The notes below the pieces were generated by a model. The model made no database searches, had not been told where the DNA came from, and saw only the letters and a list, made by a program, of their open reading frames with translations. A stretch of DNA of 64,000 bases from Brucella pituitosa. Lineage in GTDB: Bacteria > Pseudomonadota > Alphaproteobacteria > Rhizobiales > Rhizobiaceae. How positions within the stretch are numbered: position 1 is the first letter of the stretch; each line of letters starts with the position of its first letter. Made by a program: the position numbers and the translations under genes. The stretch covers positions 62,001 to 126,000 of the forward strand of contig NZ_PYSY02000007.1 in the NCBI RefSeq assembly GCF_003049685.1, written 5' to 3'. This document shows, piece after piece, positions 34,569 through 42,671 of this stretch.

Positions 34569-35155
34569 TGCTTGTTGGATATATGCGTGTTTCATCCATA
34601 GATGATCGTCAAAATGTTGACCTGCAACGGGATGCTCTGATTGCTGCGGGCGTCGATGAGCGTCATCTGCATTCCGACAAGGCAAGCGGTGCTCGCGACG
34701 ATCGGCCGGGATTGAAATCATGTCTGGCAGATTTGAGATCCGGTGATTGCCTGATCGTCTGGAAACTTGATCGTCTCGGCCGTTCCCTGCCGCACCTGCT
34801 GTCGATCATCAACGATCTCAAGAGCCGAGGCATATCGTTTCGTTCCTTGACCGAACAGATGGACACGACGACAGCGCAGGGCGAACTTTTCTTTTCGCTC
34901 TTCGGCGCCCTTGCTCAATATGAACGTTCCCTCACTCAGGAAAGGGTGAATGCGGGATTGGCAGCAGCGCGCCGACGAGGACGTAAGGGTGGCAGGCCAC
35001 TCGCGATTGATCCCGAAAAGATGGAACAGATCCTCGCAGCCTTGAAAGCCGGAACGAGCAAAGCGTCCGTCTGCCGATCATTCAACATTCCTCGATCGAC
35101 ACTCATCGATACATTGAGCCGCATCGGCTGGAATGGTGCAATCACACAGGCCTGA
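34568..35155 (+). CDS. Serine resolvase/invertase
   Basis: A 195-residue small serine recombinase: catalytic Ser9 in GYMRVSS, the LDRLGRSLPHLL block, QGELFFSLFGALAQYERSL, the extended E-helix region and a C-terminal HTH (KASVCRSFNIPRSTLIDTLS). It would cut and rejoin DNA at the adjacent dyads, to resolve cointegrates or dimers. The matching Tn3-type transposase is not next to it; only a transposase end is at the far left of the window. Confidence 0.92.
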   Translation: MLVGYMRVSSIDDRQNVDLQRDALIAAGVDERHLHSDKASGARDDRPGLKSCLADLRSGDCLIVWKLDRLGRSLPHLLSIINDLKSRGISFRSLTEQMDTTTAQGELFFSLFGALAQYERSLTQERVNAGLAAARRRGRKGGRPLAIDPEKMEQILAALKAGTSKASVCRSFNIPRSTLIDTLSRIGWNGAITQA

Positions 35156-35163
35156 TACTGGGT

Positions 35164-35436
35164 GTGTTCACGGTTCGTCCAAAGTCGCGTACGATTTCGC
35201 GGTGTTCTTGTCGTGACCCCTGCAAGAGACTGAACACAACCGAGTGTCAGCTTGCGAGCCGGTTAGGATTATCGCGTGCGGCGCTCAAATCAATCGAACG
35301 TCCGGATGCGCCGCTATATCTGCAACTTGCACTGACTGCCATGATGGACGGCTTGCAGCCCTACCCGATGTTTGTACGCGCTGCGTATCACTCCGAAATT
35401 CCGGCCGATCCGGTTCAATTGAGGCTTGTTCGATAA
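35164..35436 (+). CDS. Possible degraded HTH protein
   Basis: The stretch TECQLASRLGLSRAALKSIE with LQLALTAM after it looks like part of a XRE-type HTH, but the first 25 residues look non-coding and the ribosome site is poor. It may be the remnant of a regulator. Low support. Confidence 0.25.
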   Translation: MFTVRPKSRTISRCSCRDPCKRLNTTECQLASRLGLSRAALKSIERPDAPLYLQLALTAMMDGLQPYPMFVRAAYHSEIPADPVQLRLVR

Positions 35437-35458
35437 TCAGTTCCGAAGGGCAACGGAC

Positions 35459-36361
35459 ATGATGACGAAACTGACTGCAATTTCCTTGGTGGTTGTAGCC
35501 GCGGCTTTTCCCGATACAGCAATGGCCGCTTCATGCGGCTCTGGAATTTCGGGTCAAAGCCCCGCCGTGAAGATGCTGCAAAGGCAGTTATCGGCTTTGC
35601 GCTCGATCCAGCGCGGGCGCGGCTGCAAGCCCGGTGACACGGGCGGCGGACTTTTCAATGCCTGCCGTGAAGTGGGGATGAAAATCAATGAGGTGCAGTA
35701 GGAGTTACGCGCTACTGCGGCTGCAAATAATGAATGCAAGGCCGAAGCCCGAACAGCCAAGGCGCCTACCAAGCCGAAAGCCATGAAGGTGTCGGCTGCA
35801 GGCAATGCTCGACCACAACCAGCAACGGAAGCCCCGAAAAAGGTGCGCGGGCCGAAAAATGCCCTTCAATACTGTGTGCGCCTGTCGGATGGCTATTATT
35901 TCCCGACGCCCAATTCGCAGTACAAGCAAAAAGGCGGTACGGATGCCGCTCTCATTCAATGCAAGATGATCTGCAAGACCGACGCTATGGCGGTTTATAT
36001 CAACGACCAAAACGAAGAAGCCGCCGATATGGTTTCGGTCCTGACTGGTGAGGTCTATGCGGATCTCGCAACAGCTTATGATTATCACGGTGAAGGTAAG
36101 TTCGAACGCTGCGATTGGAACGGCTACGTTCGGAAAGTCAGTTCGGGCTTTGCGGCCAAAAGGCAATCGAAGCACCTTGCCGATGCCGTCTTACCAAAAC
36201 CGGGTGTGAGGCCAGACGATCAAGACCCGGTGGCTGTGGCTGAAATTCCATCGCAATCGCTTCGTCCCGCCCCTTCACGCTCAATCCGTATTGTAGGTCC
36301 AGCCTTTATACCCGACGCCGACAACAAGGCATTCGGTCGAATGCGCCGTCATCAAAACTGA
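35459..36361 (+). pseudogene. DUF2865 exported protein gene with an in-frame stop
   Basis: From the ATG at 35459 (AAGGG upstream) the frame gives a signal peptide (LTAISLVVVAAAFPDTAMA) and a domain with CGSG and RGCKPGD, hits TAG at 35699-35701, and continues in the same frame to 36361. The second part has the DUF2865 signature (ALQYCVRLSDGYYFPTPNSQ and ALIQCKMICKTDAMAVYIN). Together it is a normal family member of about 300 residues, common in Rhizobiales. A single nonsense change (or read error) interrupts it. Confidence 0.75.
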
Positions 36362-36395
36362 AACCAGCCAAGCGGCATTTTCTATGGGAGCGTTC

Positions 36396-36773
36396 ATGAC
36401 AAAGCTGAAACTCAGATACTTATTGCTTGCACTGGTCCCGCTGGCGGTTGCCGGCTGCGTTACAGCGGAGGAGGTCGATCAGGACACATGTGCCTCTTTC
36501 GGTTTCAAGCCAGGTACAGACGCATTCGCAAACTGCATGATGGAGCAAAGCGCCCGCGCTGACGAAAAAAGACGGGAATGGGAACGAGAGGACCGAGCGC
36601 GTGAGGAACGCAAGCGCGAGCGCAAGAAGGAAAAGGAACGCCGTCGCCGCGAGGAAAGCGAGATAGACAATCGGCCACAATTCGACCGGGACGGCAATCC
36701 GAACTTTGACACGCAAGGCAATTACATGGGCTGCCATGGCGTGGGTTGTGACGTTGATAATCCTGACGACTAG
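36396..36773 (+). CDS. Small lipoprotein with charged coiled-coil segment
   Basis: Lipobox AVAGC in a good signal peptide, then DTCASFGFKPGTDAFANCMM (a motif common in small exported proteins), a highly charged Glu/Arg/Lys helix (about residues 50-90) and a Cys pair near the end (GCHGVGCDVD). 125 residues. ATG at 36396 with GGAG upstream. Function unknown. Confidence 0.65.
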   Translation: MTKLKLRYLLLALVPLAVAGCVTAEEVDQDTCASFGFKPGTDAFANCMMEQSARADEKRREWEREDRAREERKRERKKEKERRRREESEIDNRPQFDRDGNPNFDTQGNYMGCHGVGCDVDNPDD

Positions 36774-36940
36774 TCGCATCGGGCTATCGACACCCGCATG
36801 CGCGTGAGCGCCAAAAAGGTTGAGCGCAACAATGATGGGGGGGAAACGGAACGCGGTTTCCTCACCGCTGCGCTCAAGACAAATGTAACGAATAAAAAAA
36901 TGGGAAGGCAAGCCGGTTTTCAAAAACGGGTGAGATAACA

Positions 36941-37291
36941 ATGCACAATATCGACCGTGGTTTCCTTGTCGAACACCAACTGAGATCAGCAACCGAAGAT
37001 GATTTGCAAAAAGCGGTAAGTGATGCCTGCGATTTTATCATAAGGCTCAAAAAATCCGGGCTTAATATCATCCTTCCCGACGATCAGGATCAATGCAGGG
37101 ATCGATTTGAATTACTGGTCAATCTTTTGATGACCGAAAAAGGCTTTCCCGGTGATCGCCCGGATTGGCTGACGGACCAGATGATGCAAAGCGCCGCGTA
37201 TACAATCGGCGCTCGCATTTATAGTATGCAACCACATTTGGTTGAACCGTCGCTGCGGGATCGTATGAAAGCCGTGATCAACGAAAATTAG
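36941..37291 (+). CDS. Hypothetical protein, 116 aa
   Basis: Cytoplasmic, helical (ATEDDLQKAVSDACDFIIRL, WLTDQMMQSAAYTIGARIY). No family recognised. A GC-rich hairpin (37309-37329) follows its stop. Confidence 0.55.
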   Translation: MHNIDRGFLVEHQLRSATEDDLQKAVSDACDFIIRLKKSGLNIILPDDQDQCRDRFELLVNLLMTEKGFPGDRPDWLTDQMMQSAAYTIGARIYSMQPHLVEPSLRDRMKAVINEN

Positions 37292-37308
37292 ACTACGCCA
37301 TAAGAAGC

Positions 37309-37329
37309 GCGGTCCCGCGTTGGGACCGC
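37309..37329. other. GC-rich hairpin before a small hydrophobic ORF
   Basis: GCGGTCCC, loop GCGTT, GGGACCGC. There is no T-run, so a simple terminator is doubtful. It ends 3 bases before the ATG at 37332 and could hide its ribosome site. Confidence 0.5.
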
Positions 37330-37331
37330 AC

Positions 37332-37442
37332 ATGTATAGAGAATTGATGATAGAGCTATTCGGGATTCCGGGGATAGGAATCTACCTCGTCGCATTGTTG
37401 GGTTTGATGGTCGTATTGGTTGTCTGGGTGCTTTTATCGTAA
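37332..37442 (+). CDS. Small hydrophobic peptide, 36 aa
   Basis: A short amphipathic start (MYRELMIELFG) and a long hydrophobic helix (about residues 14-36). No Shine-Dalgarno is visible; the hairpin at 37309-37329 occupies its place. Size and layout recall type I toxin peptides, but no antisense RNA is identified. Speculative. Confidence 0.35.
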   Translation: MYRELMIELFGIPGIGIYLVALLGLMVVLVVWVLLS

Positions 37443-37469
37443 GAGCTAAATTGATAACGAACCGCACCG

Positions 37470-37994
37470 TTAATTGTGGCGACGGTACGTCCACGGCTGA
37501 TCAAAATCGAGTGCCCAAAGGCCGACTTTTCCCTGTTTCGCTGTTTGCTCGATCTGCTCGTAAACAGGTTCGGTGACGCGGCCCTTGTAACGGTAGGCGA
37601 CTGCTAGGCCCTGCCGGATTAGCTCTGCGGCAAAGTCCGGAATCTCGTCATTGCCACAGGTTGCCAGCAACCGCTTATACGTGTCTTGTCCGTCAATCTG
37701 GCATGTGATTGTCTTATTCGCTGTCCAGCGGATAAGCGCTGCTTTCGCGTCCGTGCCACAGTCGATTGTCTGGCCGAGCGGCGATCTGGCCTTTTGCGAT
37801 ATTTCGCAGGCGTCAACGCCGGTAAGTCGGATTTTCTGGCCGTTCTCGACCAGTTTCAGCGTATCACCATCCACAACATTGACGACAAGTCCGCTTCTTT
37901 CCTCTCCAGCCGCCGCGTTCGCATTTCCGGTCAGATGGAGCGCGATCACCAAACCGAACGAAACGCTCGATGTGAGACGATATAAAGCGCGCAT
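37470..37994 (-). CDS. Exported thermonuclease-like (SNase) protein
   Basis: Signal peptide (SSVSFGLVIALHLTGNANA) and a staphylococcal-nuclease-like domain: VVDGDTLKLVENGQKIRLTG with the catalytic Asp/Arg region, GVDACEISQ, AELIRQGLAVAYRY and EQTAKQGKVGLWA. 174 residues. AGGAGA precedes the ATG at 37994. Parallel genes next to ardC are common in plasmid leading regions. It probably degrades nucleic acid in the periplasm or outside the cell. Confidence 0.85.
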   Translation of the reverse strand: MRALYRLTSSVSFGLVIALHLTGNANAAAGEERSGLVVNVVDGDTLKLVENGQKIRLTGVDACEISQKARSPLGQTIDCGTDAKAALIRWTANKTITCQIDGQDTYKRLLATCGNDEIPDFAAELIRQGLAVAYRYKGRVTEPVYEQIEQTAKQGKVGLWALDFDQPWTYRRHN

Positions 37995-38361
37995 AGGGGC
38001 ATTCTCCTGCGTTGGTATCTGTCGCACTATCCTCGCCCGTCGCTTCGTCGGTGTCGGTGCGCTGGATGCTGCCAGCGTAAACGATGGTGGTTCCCGTTTC
38101 GCCTTTGCGCACGTGGGCTTTTAGCGCTGCGGCCTGCTTGTAAGTAAACCAGTAAGGCGAGTTATAGCCTTTGTCTGCGGCTTCACTCCACAAAAGCAAG
38201 ACATTGATACCGCGATATGGTTCGCCGGTCGAACGGATGGGAAATGAAGCTACACCTTCGCCATCCTGCCAAGGCTGCAACCAAGGGCGCTTGCCTTCTT
38301 CCAGCATGGCAATGATCTTGTTGGTAATCTCCTGATAAACATCGCGCCGTGGACTAGCCAT
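37864..38361 (-). pseudogene. ardC: ardC-like antirestriction gene, 3' truncated
   Basis: The first 115 or so residues are the ArdC N-terminal (DUF1738) ssDNA-binding domain: YQEITNKIIAMLEEGKRPWL, GEPYRGINVLLLW, SPYWFTYKQAAALKAHVRKG and TTIVYAG. After about 38010 the frame runs into the upstream part of the nuclease gene in another frame. The C-terminal metallopeptidase-like domain of a full ArdC (about 300 residues) is missing, so a deletion joined the two genes. The 290-bp leader in front is intact. Confidence 0.75.
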
Positions 38362-38640
38362 ATCCGAAATCCTTTTGCCAGTGGGCGAAGCCGCGCCCTT
38401 TGTCGGGTAATGCCTCGTGCATTAACCCCGGCAGAGGGGGCGGGCGCAGACCGCCCCCAGACAGTGTGATTTTCAGTCAAGGATTGCAGACGGAAGAAAA
38501 ACGGAAGGTTCGGGCGCAGCCTGAAAGCCGTTTTTGTTCCGGCTGCAACGCTTTGCGCTTGTCCATTGACGGAAAATTGCACTGGCGATAGGGGCAAAAG
38601 AAAAAGGAAAAGAACAAGCCCGCTAAAAGCGGGCTTCCTA
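38356..38640 (-). repeat. About 290-bp hairpin-rich leader repeat, copy 2
   Basis: Nearly identical to 18244-18530 from the start codon to the terminator hairpin. Changes: loop CCTCGTG for CCCTGTG, CCGTTTTTGTTCC for CCGTTCTTCTTCC, and small indels in the A-rich stretch; stems are kept. It precedes the ardC remnant. Confidence 0.85.
38618..38634 (-). terminator. Terminator of the gene at 38680
   Basis: GCCCGCT, loop AAA, AGCGGGC, followed leftward by TTGTTCTTTT. Confidence 0.7.
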
Positions 38641-38679
38641 ATAGTTTCATATGAAGTTTCTTATGCGATTTTTAATTAT

Positions 38680-39102
38680 TTAAAATCGCACCTGCAATTT
38701 CGGGATAATGATATTTCCGGCGTGATCCTTCACAAGTACAAAATCCGGATTAAACCCGGCAAGACCGTTTCTATTGATCAAAACCAAATAATCATTCTCT
38801 ATTAAAAAGTTCTTTAATCGCCATACCGTGTTATAATTAACATCGGCCCAATTCGCCAATGAAGCAGAGTCAGCAACCGTTGCATCTTCAAAATGGTTCT
38901 CCACCATTTGATCAAGAATTAAAGGCCACTTTTTTCTTGTGAAAACGGGATGCGCCTTAATTCTGTCAAGAATTTCTTTGTTTACACCACTTTCACCGCC
39001 TGCCAGTTCTGCTTCAACTGGCACGCCATCAAAATAAACAAGCTTTTGCTTTATTTTTCTTTTGTTTGACATATCTCGTTTAACACCATCCCCGCGATTC
39101 AT
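38680..39102 (-). CDS. Hypothetical protein with possible winged-helix segment, 140 aa
   Basis: The second half (ASLANWADVNYNTVWRLKNF then LIENDYLVLINR) looks like a helix-turn-helix and wing. The codon use is more AT-rich than that of its neighbours, which suggests separate origin. Start may be ATG at 39072. No family recognised. Confidence 0.5.
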   Translation of the reverse strand: MNRGDGVKRDMSNKRKIKQKLVYFDGVPVEAELAGGESGVNKEILDRIKAHPVFTRKKWPLILDQMVENHFEDATVADSASLANWADVNYNTVWRLKNFLIENDYLVLINRNGLAGFNPDFVLVKDHAGNIIIPKLQVRF

Positions 39103-39322
39103 TTCGGACGGAGGATAGCAAAATTTTACTGAAAAACAACATTATCATCGAATCCGCTCCTATAAGTAAGAGTTGATGCAACGGAATGTATAGATTAATA
39201 CATGGAATAGAGTTTTTAATTTTGAATAACATCCATTTCGCACATGAAAATACATCATTCATACAAATATAGATATCCGTTCATATACTATAGTTGTATA
39301 ATTGTTTCAAAGCCGTTTAGAC

Positions 39323-39631
39323 TCATCGGGACTGCCGGTATTCAAATCCATAGTCTATGGCTGATCTGGCTTTAAAGCTTGGTCGGACAGGTCTATTAGA
39401 GCCTGCTAATGCAGATCGAACAGCCCTGAACGCGCTTGAGGGGCGATACTTGAATACGCGAAACGCGCCAAACATGATCGCCGCAAAAACCAACAATTCA
39501 AAAGTCCACCATCGGATATGGAACAAGAAAATCGGCAGAAATATAATGAAATATCCATCCAGCATGAAGAATGATGGATTTCTCATTGTTTCTCGCCACT
39601 TAATGGTTCGTCCGTAAATATCTCCATCCAT
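39323..39631 (-). CDS. icmT: IcmT/TraK-like transfer protein
   Basis: A 102-residue membrane protein with the IcmT pattern: KWRETMRNPSFFMLDGYFII, then LPIFLFHIRWWTFELLVFAA with two close membrane spans, and a basic tail. The ATG overlaps the dotG stop codon by one base (TAATG), so the two are coupled. IcmT is an inner-membrane component of type IVB systems. Confidence 0.8.
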   Translation of the reverse strand: MDGDIYGRTIKWRETMRNPSFFMLDGYFIIFLPIFLFHIRWWTFELLVFAAIMFGAFRVFKYRPSSAFRAVRSALAGSNRPVRPSFKARSAIDYGFEYRQSR

Positions 39632-40959
39632 TATTCGAATCCGCCGGTGTCGATAGAAGCCGATTGTGGCAATTCCACGCTTTGCAGGAAGAGGACGCCC
39701 ACGGTCTTACCGGCATTGAGTTTGACAAGCGGCCCTTTTGGCGCTGACTGCTCAATGTCTTGCGCCATGCGCTGACCAACTTTACCAGCTCCCGCATATA
39801 GTCCCTGCTCAAACCGTGGCTTATTTCGTGATACCGTGGCGTAATTGGAGCCATAGATTACCTGATCGCCACTTTCAGAAAGCGTTTGCCCCAGACCTTC
39901 AATAAATGAGGCGGCAATCAACGGCGCATAGCGTGAGAACAGTCGCCTATCGACTTCGGATTTCACCGCAATCGAACCTTTGGTGGCGTCAACTGCATAG
40001 GCGGAAGCTGGCGCTTCGCGGCCATCGGCAAACACAATCCGGTCAAACTGAACGATAAGTGCATTCGTCGTGTTGTTCTTCTGAAACGCACCAATCATGC
40101 GGGCCTTATAAAGCGGGCCTTTCTTCATGATTTCTACGACCACGGGGCCGGGTGTATCGGAATCAGTACTGTTGATTACGCGACCGAATGCAAACTGACC
40201 GGCATTGATCGCGTTGTTTGGCAAACCGTCGCCGGTAACAAGTCCGGAAGCTTGCGCCGCCTGTTGGCGCTCAAGCGCTTCCTGCCTGCGCTGTTCCGGC
40301 GTCTTATACAAGGTCTGATTGAGGACAATCGTGTTCGTGGAGCCGACAGGTGCCCATCCACTTTGATATTCCCGCGCCTGACCGGCGATCTGTGCTGCCA
40401 GTTGATTGATACGCGAATAGTCAGGTGGCGGCGGAGCCTGCTCGGCCTTTTTCGTTACAATCGCCTCGCGTACTTCTGGCTCTGGCGTATTGGCGGGCGC
40501 AACTGGCTTGCGGAAGTTCGTTTGTGCCTTGGGCTTTTCGTCAATATCGCGCAACGGCTCGTCGGGCGTCGCAATAAAGCTGCTTCCGTCTTTCTCCGCC
40601 TGTTGCGAACCTTCACGATTAACTGTGTCGAGACTTTGCTTATAGCGCTCGCTTTCGGCAAGCTGCTGGCCTGCGGGTGTCGTGTCAATCGACGGCGGGC
40701 GCGATATACGCGAACCGCCCGTAAACTCGTTGTTCCATGCCTTGTAGACAGTCAGTGCCACCCCGGCCAGGAGGAACGCACCAACTGCCACCAGAAGCGG
40801 CTTGTTCTTATTGCCGCGCTTGCTCCGGTTGATCACGGTCGAACGCAAGCCGACATTTTCCACGTCTTCAATTGACTGCTTCGCTGGATCTTGCTTCGAC
40901 GCTTCGCCATTGTCAGACGATCCCGACGAATTGGCATTCTTTTCATTATCGTCGATCAA
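39631..40959 (-). CDS. dotG: DotG/IcmE/TraO core-channel protein
   Basis: A 442-residue inner-membrane-anchored core protein: cytoplasmic N-terminus, membrane span near 53-70 (LLVAVGAFLLAGVALTVY), Pro/Gln/Glu-rich periplasmic region, and a conserved C-terminal VirB10/TrbI-like domain (GPLYKARMIGAFQKNNTTNA, LIVQFDRIVFADGREAPASA). It lacks the very long pentapeptide repeats of Legionella DotG, as IncI TraO does. Start is TTG at 40959, overlapping the dotH stop (TTGA); no nearby ATG exists. Confidence 0.9.
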   Translation of the reverse strand: MIDDNEKNANSSGSSDNGEASKQDPAKQSIEDVENVGLRSTVINRSKRGNKNKPLLVAVGAFLLAGVALTVYKAWNNEFTGGSRISRPPSIDTTPAGQQLAESERYKQSLDTVNREGSQQAEKDGSSFIATPDEPLRDIDEKPKAQTNFRKPVAPANTPEPEVREAIVTKKAEQAPPPPDYSRINQLAAQIAGQAREYQSGWAPVGSTNTIVLNQTLYKTPEQRRQEALERQQAAQASGLVTGDGLPNNAINAGQFAFGRVINSTDSDTPGPVVVEIMKKGPLYKARMIGAFQKNNTTNALIVQFDRIVFADGREAPASAYAVDATKGSIAVKSEVDRRLFSRYAPLIAASFIEGLGQTLSESGDQVIYGSNYATVSRNKPRFEQGLYAGAGKVGQRMAQDIEQSAPKGPLVKLNAGKTVGVLFLQSVELPQSASIDTGGFE

Positions 40960-42029
40960 TTTGAAATCCTCACGCGTTCAATGGTGCCGTTACGCGAAAT
41001 CAGGGCAACAGGTGTTTTTTTGATGCGATAGGCGTGCACGCCGCCCGGTCCAGTCAGAACAGAGGACCACGAAGGGGAAACAAGCGTATTCTGGGTGCGG
41101 ACATAATAGTCACCGGAATAGGACCAAACGTCCGTGTCTGGATCGGTCGTGCGAAGTTGAACCGCGCCTTTCGGCATCCCCGCGCCTTGCACGAATGCCA
41201 TCATCACATTGTCGCTCGGCGCGACCTTGGTTGAAACAGTCGTTGGGTTGACGGCGGCATTGGGGCCGTAGGCTTCAACCGTAATATCGCGGCGCGCAAT
41301 TGCTGTGCCTTGGCTCGTCTGGAGATTAAGCACAATCGGGCGGCTTTCTTCGACCAGAGAGACGATTAAGTTGGAATAGCCGTGCGGTTGCAATGCACTG
41401 ATTGCCAGCTTGTTTGAACCTTCCTGCATAGCGTAGACCTGAAAACGATCTGCGCGCCCGACAACATAAGAAGCGACAGGCCACGCTTTTCCCGTTCGAT
41501 CATAAAAGCTGATGACAGAAACGGTGTCAGGGGCGGTTGATATTGTCGATATCGCCTTGCTCGGTTTCAGCGAAAGCCGGATGGCATCGCTTATGAGCGT
41601 CGGCTTTACGCCAGACGGCGGTTCCGATGCGGCTCTTTGGTTTTCATCCACGCGCCTGCGATAATCACGGATCATGTCTGGCGTCATAGGCATAAGCGAC
41701 TGCACGGCAGAACCATATGCTGTGGCTTCTTCTGGCGATAATGGCCGGTCAAGCTCGTCCAGCGATTGAAGCAAATGGTTTGTCCCGATGATTGGCGGCA
41801 ACTCGTCCTTGTTCTGATTACGCGCACCGGAACTAGAGGACGGTCGCGTTTGCCCAAAGCGCGACGGATCGGGCCTTTGCTGCGCATTAGTTTGCGATGA
41901 CATGACCGGTTGTGCCGTCTGTGTTTGCTGTGGCAATTGGGCGGCAGGAATATCGCTGGCCGATTGCGCGTAGGCGGAAGAAACCAAGGGCAACAGTGTG
42001 AGCGCCGCTGACAAAATGGATCGCTTCAT
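40956..42029 (-). CDS. dotH: DotH/IcmK/TraN outer-membrane core protein
   Basis: A 357-residue exported protein with signal peptide (LSAALTLLPLVSSAYAQS), a disordered Gln/Pro-rich region to about 90, then the conserved DotH domain (PDMIRDYRRRVDENQRA, SVISFYDRTGKAWPVASYVV, VNPTTVSTKVAPSDNVMM). With DotC and DotD it builds the outer-membrane ring. It starts 3 bp after dotI. Confidence 0.9.
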   Translation of the reverse strand: MKRSILSAALTLLPLVSSAYAQSASDIPAAQLPQQTQTAQPVMSSQTNAQQRPDPSRFGQTRPSSSSGARNQNKDELPPIIGTNHLLQSLDELDRPLSPEEATAYGSAVQSLMPMTPDMIRDYRRRVDENQRAASEPPSGVKPTLISDAIRLSLKPSKAISTISTAPDTVSVISFYDRTGKAWPVASYVVGRADRFQVYAMQEGSNKLAISALQPHGYSNLIVSLVEESRPIVLNLQTSQGTAIARRDITVEAYGPNAAVNPTTVSTKVAPSDNVMMAFVQGAGMPKGAVQLRTTDPDTDVWSYSGDYYVRTQNTLVSPSWSSVLTGPGGVHAYRIKKTPVALISRNGTIERVRISN

Positions 42030-42032
42030 AGG

Positions 42033-42671
42033 TCAGGCTCCCGGCGCTGCATTGAAATTCGAGACTGCAATTGTGCGGGGGTATTCACTGGATTCCATTC
42101 GCGTCAAAGCGAGTGTGACCGTGAAATTTTGTCCCGTAACCTGCGTTGACGACTGATAAGTCACCCGCAACGGCAATTGGACGATCCATTCATAGATGCC
42201 GTCCGGGTTAAGGCCCTCACGCACGATGACTGCGCGCTGTGCGACGGCAGTTGTATTAAGGCGCTGATTTTTGACCAGTTCGAGCTGACCGCTTTTATTC
42301 ACGGCGTCCACGAATGAGTTCCAACCGCGAGGCTTTGAGAAATAAGGCTTCATGTCCTCAAATTCCGCACGGTAATTCGAGAACGAATAGGTGAGCGACC
42401 GCGTAGCGGCTTCTGTGGCAAAATTAGCCACTTCTGCGGGACTCAAATGCGGCTGCGATACCGGAATGATCGGCGTAATGCTTCCATCGGAGTTCGTAGC
42501 AAAGTAGACCGGCGCGGGCTTGCTGAGCGCCAAAGCCACAGCGGCGGCAGTGCTGATAACAGTCGTTGCGGCAAGCGCCAGGGCGACAAAACTCATACGA
42601 CGATAGGCGACCTTGTACGTGTCCGCCCGCGTGAGAATGGATTCAATCTTACCGTAATCGTGACTAGTCAT
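42033..42671 (-). CDS. dotI: DotI/IcmL/TraM inner-membrane protein
   Basis: A 212-residue VirB8-like component: short cytoplasmic N-terminus, one membrane span near residues 27-49 (FVALALAATTVISTAAAV), and a periplasmic NTF2-like domain (ATRSLTYSFSNYRAEFEDMK, EWIVQLPLRVTYQSSTQV). The ATG at 42671 overlaps the dsbC-like stop in ATGACTAG, which settles the start against a longer reading. It forms the DotI-DotJ-type ring that links the coupling complex to the core. Confidence 0.9.
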   Translation of the reverse strand: MTSHDYGKIESILTRADTYKVAYRRMSFVALALAATTVISTAAAVALALSKPAPVYFATNSDGSITPIIPVSQPHLSPAEVANFATEAATRSLTYSFSNYRAEFEDMKPYFSKPRGWNSFVDAVNKSGQLELVKNQRLNTTAVAQRAVIVREGLNPDGIYEWIVQLPLRVTYQSSTQVTGQNFTVTLALTRMESSEYPRTIAVSNFNAAPGA

